Below are positions 7,427 through 12,499 of a DNA stretch of 12,499 bases, one piece after another. A program made the position numbers and the translations under genes. How positions within the stretch are numbered: the first letter of the stretch is position 1; the number at the start of each line of letters is the position of its first letter. The stretch is from contig JBGPKT010000065.1 of NCBI GenBank assembly GCA_041486115.1, forward strand, positions 1 through 12,499, read 5' to 3'. Below the pieces are notes generated by a model that made no database searches, was not told the origin of the DNA, and was given only the letters and a program-made list of their open reading frames with translations. Source of the DNA: JACQBY01 sp041486115. GTDB taxonomy: Bacteria; Nitrospirota; Nitrospiria; JACQBW01.

Positions 7427-7433
7427 GGCCTTC
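7384..7433. repeat. Three mutually complementary 7-base arms around the internal TAG
   Basis: GGCCTTC lies at 7384-7390, GAAGGCC at 7407-7413 and GGCCTTC at 7427-7433. In the minus-strand transcript the middle arm can pair with either neighbour. One hairpin puts the TAG (7424-7426) in its 13-nt loop; the other starts 10 nt after the TAG. No clean U-tract follows either stem, so a simple terminator is not well supported. Confidence 0.55.
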
Positions 7434-8401
7434 TTCAAAGCCTCCACCATGACCGCCGCATCAACATACCCCTCAAGGCTCATGAAATCGGAATGACGCC
7501 CGGCGGCTTTCATATCAGCCAGATACTGTTTGACAATGGGGAGGGAACTGTCGTTCGGATTCGGCATCACCTGAGTGACGATAACCCCGTCTCCTTCTCC
7601 CCCCAATTCGCCTATCAGGGCATCCATTCCCACAAACGAAACCGCTAAGAATTTAGCCTTGAATCCGCGTGCTTTGGCTTTTTTGATAAATACCGCCAGC
7701 GGTTTATAAGGACCCACCATAATCACCGCCTCGGGGTTCGCTTTGATCAACTCCTCCAACCCCCCCTCCACATCCACGGTGTTGCGCTGGAATTTACTAT
7801 CGCCCGCCATAGAGAGTTCGCGTTTTCTCAGCGCCCGGTTAACTCCGGCCCTGCCGGCATCGCCAAAGGCATCTGCCTGGGCGAAAACCCCTATTTTATG
7901 GATTCCAAGGTCCGTGGTCAGATGCTCTACCATGGCTTCGGTCTCGTCAAAATAACTCGCCCGGACGTTAAAAAGATACTTATTGATCGGGTTTCTGAAA
8001 TTTTCGGCCCCTGTAAAGGGAGCAATATAAGGGACGCTGGCTTTCGAGAAAATCGGCACCACCGCCGTCGTGGTCGGCGTACCTACGTAGCCGAACAGAG
8101 CAAAGACCTTGTCCTCTTCAATCAATTTACGCGTATTGGCAATGGACCGATCAGGTTCATACCCGTCGTCATAGGTTAACAGCTTGATCTTATGCCCCAG
8201 TACCCCTCCCGAGGCATTCGTCTTGTCGAAATAAACCATGGCACCACTCTTCATTCCGGTGCCGAGCGCAGAAGTAGGCCCGGTCAGAGCATTGGACATG
8301 CCGATCAAAATCTCTTTTTCGGTCACGCCATTCTCTGCCCTGGTAACAGACGCCGACAAAAGCAATACAAACAGAAATGCCCACGTTTTTCCTTTCAACA
8401 T
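7424..8401 (-). CDS. Periplasmic branched-chain amino acid-type binding protein (Peripla_BP_6), cut short by an in-frame TAG
   Basis: The 325-residue product begins with a signal peptide (LFVLLLSASVTRA, cleavage likely after residue 22), so it should act in the periplasm. The mature part matches the LivJ/Leu-Ile-Val binding family: EILIGMSNALTGPTSALGTG near the N-terminus, a GYVGTPTTTAVVPIF segment around 104-118, and VIMVGPYKPLAVFIKKAKARGF in lobe 2. Family members are usually 370-400 residues; this one stops at an amber codon within a KKA-TAG-SLTR junction, about 55 residues early. A strong AAGGAG sits 7 nt before the ATG at 8401. No permease or ATPase of a Liv-type transporter is adjacent. 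Instead a chemoreceptor follows, so a role in ligand sensing is inferred. The truncated protein may fold poorly. The ligand cannot be read from the sequence; amino acids, amides and small acids are all known for the family. Confidence 0.9.
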   Translation of the reverse strand: MLKGKTWAFLFVLLLSASVTRAENGVTEKEILIGMSNALTGPTSALGTGMKSGAMVYFDKTNASGGVLGHKIKLLTYDDGYEPDRSIANTRKLIEEDKVFALFGYVGTPTTTAVVPIFSKASVPYIAPFTGAENFRNPINKYLFNVRASYFDETEAMVEHLTTDLGIHKIGVFAQADAFGDAGRAGVNRALRKRELSMAGDSKFQRNTVDVEGGLEELIKANPEAVIMVGPYKPLAVFIKKAKARGFKAKFLAVSFVGMDALIGELGGEGDGVIVTQVMPNPNDSSLPIVKQYLADMKAAGRHSDFMSLEGYVDAAVMVEALKKA

Positions 8402-8448
8402 GCCTCGTCTCCTTTTTTAAATCATTTTATTTATTTGCCTTCATTAAA

Positions 8449-8481
8449 GATAATATGAAGATAATGTGAAGATAATATGAA
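8449..8481. promoter_or_regulatory. Three tandem 11-bp direct repeats, a putative operator
   Basis: On the minus strand the sequence reads TTCATATTATC, TTCACATTATC, TTCATATTATC with no gap between copies (8481-8471, 8470-8460, 8459-8449) and one mismatch. An 11-bp period puts each copy on about the same DNA face, as in operators of OmpR/PhoB-family regulators. The block begins just past the predicted start of transcription of the binding-protein gene, where a bound protein would block rather than help polymerase. Confidence 0.6.
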
Positions 8482-8489
8482 CAAAATAA

Positions 8490-8517
8490 AGTATAGCCGA
8501 TATTATTAAATTCGCAA
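8490..8517 (-). promoter_or_regulatory. Predicted sigma70 promoter of the binding-protein/chemoreceptor operon
   Basis: The -35 TTGCGA (8517-8512) and -10 TATACT (8495-8490) are 16 nt apart. Transcription would start near 8483, about 80 nt before the ATG at 8401. The leader contains the 11-bp repeats and ends with a strong AAGGAG. Confidence 0.55.
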
Positions 8518-8585
8518 TTGATGAGATTGAATATTCAGACCCTGTCATGTGGGTGGTTATCCTCGCTAATGTTTTAAGATTTTTT

Positions 8586-8614
8586 TGGACAGTTGCCTGT
8601 TGATCCAGTATCAT
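8586..8614 (+). promoter_or_regulatory. Predicted sigma70 promoter of the GIY-YIG gene
   Basis: TGGACA (8586-8591) and TATCAT (8609-8614) are 17 nt apart, each one base off consensus. Transcription would start near 8621, about 36 nt before the proposed ATG at 8657. Confidence 0.45.
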
Positions 8615-8656
8615 GAAAAACTGCAGCGGCTAATTCTTTTTGATCCTATCGGGAGC

Positions 8657-9010
8657 ATGATGACGGGTATAATTCTGATTAACCCCTGGTTTGTCTATAT
8701 GCTGGAATGTGCCAACGGGTTGATTTACACCGGCATCACGAATAACATTCCCAAACGGTTTGCAAAACATGCCAGCGGAAAGGGAGCCCGGTTTACAAGG
8801 ATTAACCCTCCAGTGAAGGTATTGGCATCCCAACCATTCGCCAACCGGAGTGAAGCGTCAAAGATGGAACTCTGGCTGAAGCGGCAGGGCCGCTCAGCCA
8901 AACTCGAGTGGATCACGTCGCATCGTCATGCCGGCACTGGCATTTGCGTTACATTGACAAAGGAGGTTTTTATTTTGAAAGAAACCAGAGGAGTGAATAA
9001 GCGATCATAA
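8657..9010 (+). CDS. GIY-YIG domain protein (UPF0213/YhbQ-like)
   Basis: This 117-residue protein carries a GIY-YIG nuclease-type domain at about 11-85: FVYMLECANGLIYTGITNN (12-30, with the VYM and YTG versions of the GIY and YIG motifs), the conserved R34 and H38, a GKGARFTR (41-48) segment, and EASKMELWLKR (66-76) with the likely metal-binding Glu at 71. Small stand-alone members of this family are widespread; their role is mostly unknown, though some act as nucleases. Residues about 88-117 extend past the usual family end. I prefer the ATG at 8657 (or 8660), just behind GGGAG, over an upstream TTG at 8585 whose added 24 residues show no family resemblance and overlap the predicted promoter. 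It is a single gene, divergent from the binding-protein operon and convergent with the next gene. Confidence 0.82.
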   Translation: MMTGIILINPWFVYMLECANGLIYTGITNNIPKRFAKHASGKGARFTRINPPVKVLASQPFANRSEASKMELWLKRQGRSAKLEWITSHRHAGTGICVTLTKEVFILKETRGVNKRS

Positions 9011-9071
9011 AACTTACCATAAACAGGATTGCTCCAAACATTCTGGGATGTTTTAAAAACCAGTTCGTCAA
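8970..9071 (-). CDS. Possible small single-membrane-span protein
   Basis: A TTG at 9071, with AAAGGGA about 7 nt upstream, opens 33 codons ending in TAA at 8970. The product is NWFLKHPRMF followed by a hydrophobic stretch (GAILFMVSFMIAYSLLWFL), that is, one clear membrane helix with a positive N-terminal flank. It overlaps the last 41 bp of the GIY-YIG gene on the opposite strand. The same frame is open back to an ATG at 9164. I recognise no family, and chance is a real possibility. Confidence 0.25.
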   Translation of the reverse strand: MTNWFLKHPRMFGAILFMVSFMIAYSLLWFLSK

Positions 9072-9135
9072 GACAAAGTCCCTTTCAATGAATGAACATT
9101 TTAAAAATGGAAGCGTTATCGAGGATGTTATCTGC

Positions 9136-9501
9136 CTACCTATGAAACGCTCTTCTCCGAGCATAAATATAAAGAGTAATGATCATCAGGGAAGTAATAA
9201 AAACAATTCGAATTCTGCCGAATCCCAGAAGATATAGGTTGGCGAACCCATTGGCCAACCCAAAGGCGGCGTAGGCCATGTAAAGGAGATAAGACCACCT
9301 TTTTTGCTTCAAAAAACCGATTCCAATGAATCCGTGGAGAATGGGCGACTGAATCTTTGCGATCCACCCCCCTATACCGGTAAAACTGGTTCCAAATAAT
9401 TTTAGAGCGTAATGAGGATTGGCAAAGATTAAATAACTATCCATCAGAACATTGGATAAAAAAATCCATCCGATGATGGTCAGATCATACGGTTTTTTCA
9501 T
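9136..9501 (-). CDS. Hypothetical small membrane protein
   Basis: The 121-residue product is strongly hydrophobic with about four membrane segments (roughly 6-27, 37-62, 69-91, 95-113) and a basic C-terminus (ARRRAFHR), consistent with an inner-membrane protein. I do not recognise the family and see no catalytic motif. I chose the ATG at 9501, behind a GGGGG run 7 nt upstream; an ATG at 9540 would add 13 polar residues (MINDKGTRPRGLS) and has a weaker ribosome site, but cannot be excluded. It lies 89 bp after the stop of the export adaptor gene on the same strand, with its own good promoter in the gap, so it is not clearly part of that operon. Confidence 0.65.
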   Translation of the reverse strand: MKKPYDLTIIGWIFLSNVLMDSYLIFANPHYALKLFGTSFTGIGGWIAKIQSPILHGFIGIGFLKQKRWSYLLYMAYAAFGLANGFANLYLLGFGRIRIVFITSLMIITLYIYARRRAFHR

Positions 9502-9554
9502 TGATAACCCCCGAGGACGAGTCCCTTTATCATTTATCATTATTTCCCGGTTCT

Positions 9555-9583
9555 AATATATTGCGGTTTCCATAGATTTTCAA
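9555..9583 (-). promoter_or_regulatory. Predicted sigma70 promoter of the small membrane protein gene
   Basis: TTGAAA (9583-9578) and TATATT (9560-9555) are exactly 17 nt apart, each one base from consensus. Transcription would start near 9548. The gap between the adaptor stop (9591) and this gene holds no obvious terminator stem. Confidence 0.6.
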
Positions 9584-9590
9584 TACTCCC

Positions 9591-10796
9591 CTACCTCTGT
9601 TTTATTTTAACTCGATATCCATCCTTTACCTCGTCGGATGGATAAATCACAACTTTTTCTCCGGGATCAAGACCTTTGCCTACCATGCCTTCAAGCCCGC
9701 TTCGCCTGTTTACCTCAACAACCCGTTTTTGCACTCTCCCTTTGGATACGACAAAGACTGACCAATGGCCTTCTTCCCGGAACAGGGCGCTTGCAGGCAC
9801 TTTAACAGCGTTATCTGAGTTGAAGACAATAATATGGACATCTAACCGAAATCCGTCTTTCAGCCCCACCCACTCCTCGGATGGAGAAATAATATCAATA
9901 ATAATATTGACCCGCTGTTCTTCAACGCCAAGAGAGGACATTTTTGTAAAAGCCGAAGGCTCAATGAGCCGGACCCGGCCGTTCAATTGCGACGGACCGC
10001 CCCATCGTTCAATTCTAACCCTATCTCCGGGGTGGACAAGCACCGCATCCGAAGTAAGGATATCCGTAACGATCTCAAGATCTGCAGGATCACCGATTTC
10101 AACGAGAGGCGTTCCCGGAGACACATATCCTTCATTCTCCTGCAACACCTTCAGCACACGGCCGCGAACAGGCGAGCGAACGTCCCATTTTTCTCCGTTC
10201 CTTTTCCCTGAAAGGACCTCGCGGCGAATCCTGGCAAGCGCCGCACGCGCGGTTTCAACTTCATGTCCCGCCGCATCATCCTGAAATTTGGCCACCTCCC
10301 ATTCTTTATGGGCAAGTTTAACGGAAAACTCAGTCACCTCCACCTCATGATTGGATATAAAACCCTTATCGGCAAGCTTCCGGTTTCGTTCATATTCCGC
10401 CTTCGCCTGATCCTGGGAAACCTTCGCCCGCTCCACCGTTGCTTCCGTGCGTAATTTTTCCGCCTCGGCGGCACCGAGACGCTCTTTAAGTTCCTTTTCT
10501 GACTTCACATCGAGCAATGGAGGTAAACTGGGAATAATCGTTGCAAGAATTTCGTCCGGATCAACCCTGTCACCCGCTTTCAGACGAATGCGCCGAAGAT
10601 TGCCTGCGAGGGGAGAAGAGACAATATAACGATCTCGGGTCCTAGTTTTTCCATCTTCATCAATGGTCTGCTGAAAACTGCCTCGGGTTATGATTCCCAC
10701 TTCAATCACTGCTGGTTTCGTCCAAAAAACAGCGGCGAGGATTGAAACGACAAAAATTCCAACGATGGCAGGCATGAATTTCTTAAGCATTTTCAT
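9591..10796 (-). CDS. HlyD/MacA-type membrane fusion protein (efflux periplasmic adaptor)
   Basis: The 401-residue protein has one N-terminal membrane anchor (about 9-25) and a large periplasmic part, the layout of adaptors that link an inner-membrane pump to an outer-membrane channel. Two lipoyl half-motifs flank a coiled-coil hairpin: IVSSPLAGNLRRIRLKAGD (58-76) and VRSPVRGRVLKVLQENEGYV (206-225). The hairpin spans about 98-190 and is rich in Glu, Lys, Arg and Ala. A beta-barrel region (about 237-325) and a membrane-proximal domain (about 330-400, with VKVPASALF) complete it. It starts 4 bp after the stop of the ABC permease gene, so the two are one operon and it is probably a MacA/DevB-like partner rather than an RND adaptor. 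Substrate unknown. Start ATG 10796; an in-frame ATG at 10790 is also possible. Confidence 0.9.
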   Translation of the reverse strand: MKMLKKFMPAIVGIFVVSILAAVFWTKPAVIEVGIITRGSFQQTIDEDGKTRTRDRYIVSSPLAGNLRRIRLKAGDRVDPDEILATIIPSLPPLLDVKSEKELKERLGAAEAEKLRTEATVERAKVSQDQAKAEYERNRKLADKGFISNHEVEVTEFSVKLAHKEWEVAKFQDDAAGHEVETARAALARIRREVLSGKRNGEKWDVRSPVRGRVLKVLQENEGYVSPGTPLVEIGDPADLEIVTDILTSDAVLVHPGDRVRIERWGGPSQLNGRVRLIEPSAFTKMSSLGVEEQRVNIIIDIISPSEEWVGLKDGFRLDVHIIVFNSDNAVKVPASALFREEGHWSVFVVSKGRVQKRVVEVNRRSGLEGMVGKGLDPGEKVVIYPSDEVKDGYRVKIKQR

Positions 10797-10800
10797 CTGT

Positions 10801-12499
10801 TTACTCTCGGGTTTTTAACGTCGAAACAAGATCAAGATGGTCGATGCGATGACGAACAATTAAAGCGCTTACCATGCCTGATAACAGAATCGAAACAACT
10901 GCATAGGCATAAGTCTTCGGTTCAATTATAAGGGGAAGCCTGAACATTTCAGTATCGGTCAGATGGATCGATGCTGAGGCGAATAAGTAACCGATCCAGC
11001 ACCCTAACGGAATTCCCGCAAGGAGTTCAACGGCAAGTTCTCCAAGGAGAATAGACGAAACTTCCCTCCGGGTGAATCCAAGAACGCGAAGACTCGCCAG
11101 TTCCCATACTCTTTCTGATAGGGCGATGCGGGCATTGTTGTAAACAATCCCGATTGCGATTATCGCCGCAAACCCCGTTAAAATACCAATAAAAACAAAA
11201 ATGTACTTCCCTGTTGTTTCTAGAAATGTCTGAATGGAGGCCAGCCTGAAAATCACTGTTGAGACCTTCGGCAGTTGTTTAAGAGCTGAATAAAACTGAT
11301 CTTCATAAATTCGATCAATCAAGACAGCGGCAGAGGTAATCGATTCCCCTTCTGACAGCAGCCGGTTCACGGAGTCAAAGTCCATATAAGCCGAAAGACC
11401 CACAAGGTCGTTCACGAGCCCGGTGACGATCGCCGCCCGTTCAGTCCTCCCTCCCTGCAGTTCGTAGATGGTCACACGATCGCCCGGATGGACATCCAGA
11501 TGTTCTGCCAATCGGTCTGTCAGTAGGATTCCATCAGGGGAAATATTTATAGGAAGCAAGTTGATGTCGAGGGGGCGCTTGAGCTCGGCGGATTGCGGAA
11601 TTCCCAATAGGACGGTCCGGTAAGAGCGATGCCCTGCCTGCAACTTGACGGGAACATCCCTAAAACCTTCAACGTACCGCACACCGGGTAAATGCCCGAT
11701 TTCATAAAGCGTTCTTTTCGTAACGGGCTGAGTAAATGCTATCATGGCATCCTCCCGATCCGAGGCGTAAAACTGAGCATGAACCATATAATCAATCGCA
11801 TCATAGGCAAATAAACCGGATATCAGGATAGCCACGGCAAACGCCACACCGAGAGCAGTCAGTCCGGACCGCAGGGGACGCCTTCCAATGTTTCTTATGA
11901 TCATCCGGACCTGGGGAGAAAAAAATCGGATCAGGCCGTTCCGTTCAAGAAATGTCTCGCGGTAAGCCGGGGGAACAGGAGGGCGCATCGCTTCGGCCGG
12001 TTTCAAGATCAGGACACGGTAGACCGCGTTAAGGACACCCGAGGTCATGGCAATCAGGCTGATTCCAATGGCCAAAACCGGAAGCCATGGGTTCAACCGG
12101 TAAATCTGTAGCGGGAATCTGAAATAATCGGAATAGAGAGCGGTCATTCTCTCCCCAAGCCAGATCCCGGCGATCAGGCCTGTGCCAGCGCCCGCAATGA
12201 CAATTAAACTCGCCAGCTTAAAATAATGCATGGCAATCGGAAAATTTCCATAGCCGATCGCTTTCATCATAGCAATCTGTTCCCGCTGAGTGCTGACAAG
12301 CCTTCCGATGACGACGTTGAGTAAAAATGCCGCAACCCCGAGAAAAATGGCGGGAATGGTTGTTGCCATCGCTTTTTGCTGCATGATTTCCTGGCTGATA
12401 AAACGATGAGATAGTTGTTCAGACCGTCCATAGGATCCCAACCCTCCGTAGGGTTCGAGAATCCTGTCGACGGAGTCTATCACCGGTTCCAGAGAAGCC
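10801..12499 (-). CDS. FtsX-family ABC transporter permease (partial, N-terminus beyond the window)
   Basis: The reading frame ends at TAA 10801-10803 and stays open to the right edge; the GTG at 12483 is internal, since upstream codons (ASLEP) continue the frame. About 565 residues are visible. Numbering from that GTG, there is an FtsX core with three membrane segments (about 43-63, 88-110, 135-160) ending in LKPAEAMRPP, then a second unit with a membrane segment (about 207-226), a periplasmic MacB-like domain (about 240-420), and a second FtsX core near the C-terminus (LSERVWELASLRVLGFTRREV, then two more segments). This duplicated-core permease is the large class of about 780-800 residues, so roughly 220 N-terminal residues are missing. 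It would export with an ATPase, probably encoded just outside the window, and the adjacent adaptor. Lipoprotein, peptide or lipid export are all possible. Confidence 0.9.
   Translation of the reverse strand, partial: ASLEPVIDSVDRILEPYGGLGSYGRSEQLSHRFISQEIMQQKAMATTIPAIFLGVAAFLLNVVIGRLVSTQREQIAMMKAIGYGNFPIAMHYFKLASLIVIAGAGTGLIAGIWLGERMTALYSDYFRFPLQIYRLNPWLPVLAIGISLIAMTSGVLNAVYRVLILKPAEAMRPPVPPAYRETFLERNGLIRFFSPQVRMIIRNIGRRPLRSGLTALGVAFAVAILISGLFAYDAIDYMVHAQFYASDREDAMIAFTQPVTKRTLYEIGHLPGVRYVEGFRDVPVKLQAGHRSYRTVLLGIPQSAELKRPLDINLLPINISPDGILLTDRLAEHLDVHPGDRVTIYELQGGRTERAAIVTGLVNDLVGLSAYMDFDSVNRLLSEGESITSAAVLIDRIYEDQFYSALKQLPKVSTVIFRLASIQTFLETTGKYIFVFIGILTGFAAIIAIGIVYNNARIALSERVWELASLRVLGFTRREVSSILLGELAVELLAGIPLGCWIGYLFASASIHLTDTEMFRLPLIIEPKTYAYAVVSILLSGMVSALIVRHRIDHLDLVSTLKTRE

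Noticed and set aside
8528..8537. Perfect palindrome TGAATATTCA upstream of the binding-protein -35, considered as an ArgR-like operator
   Set aside because: It lacks the central spacer of an ARG box and a 10-bp AT-rich palindrome is not rare; no second copy is seen.
9036..9053. AAACAT...ATGTTT stem-loop after the GIY-YIG gene
   Set aside because: A 6-bp AT-rich stem without a proper U-tract is too weak to call a terminator.

Overview
The window looks like ordinary chromosome from a Gram-negative, motile bacterium of intermediate GC content. The support is a periplasmic adaptor for export, a periplasmic solute-binding protein with a signal peptide, a membrane chemoreceptor, a PilZ domain and sigma70-like promoters. 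Style and gene content would suit Nitrospirota or a deltaproteobacterial-type lineage, but nothing in the sequence fixes the taxon. No rRNA, tRNA, CRISPR array, IS element or prophage gene is visible.

Layout, left to right. Bases 1-757 (minus, cut by the left edge) encode a PilZ domain fused to a hotdog thioesterase. A divergent intergenic region separates it from a Uup-like ABC-F ATPase (1011-2936, plus). Convergent to that is a two-gene minus-strand operon: a CGFS-type monothiol glutaredoxin (4672-5007, here with CGFT) followed by dihydroxy-acid dehydratase ilvD (2978-4648). Next, also on minus, a branched-chain-amino-acid-type periplasmic binding protein (7424-8401) is followed by a methyl-accepting chemotaxis protein (5220-7244). 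A GIY-YIG protein (8657-9010) is the only other plus-strand gene. The right end is minus strand: a small membrane protein of unknown function (9136-9501), a HlyD/MacA-type membrane fusion protein (9591-10796) and an FtsX-type ABC permease (10801 to the right edge, incomplete).

How the genes fit together. The glutaredoxin probably carries or repairs Fe-S clusters, and its operon partner IlvD is an Fe-S enzyme. The binding protein and chemoreceptor form a likely ligand-capture/chemotaxis pair with no transporter genes beside them. The adaptor and permease form a MacAB-like export unit whose ATPase would lie beyond the right edge.

Most notable points. (1) The binding-protein gene is interrupted by one in-frame TAG. 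The frame continues for 54 codons of family-typical C-terminus to a TAA 14 bp before the chemoreceptor start. Complementary 7-base arms flank this TAG. (2) Three 11-bp direct repeats lie just downstream of that gene's promoter. (3) A PilZ domain is fused to a thioesterase whose active-site segment resembles the enediyne-type hotdog thioesterases. (4) The chemoreceptor signalling tip has unusual residues at positions that are near-invariant in the well-studied receptors.
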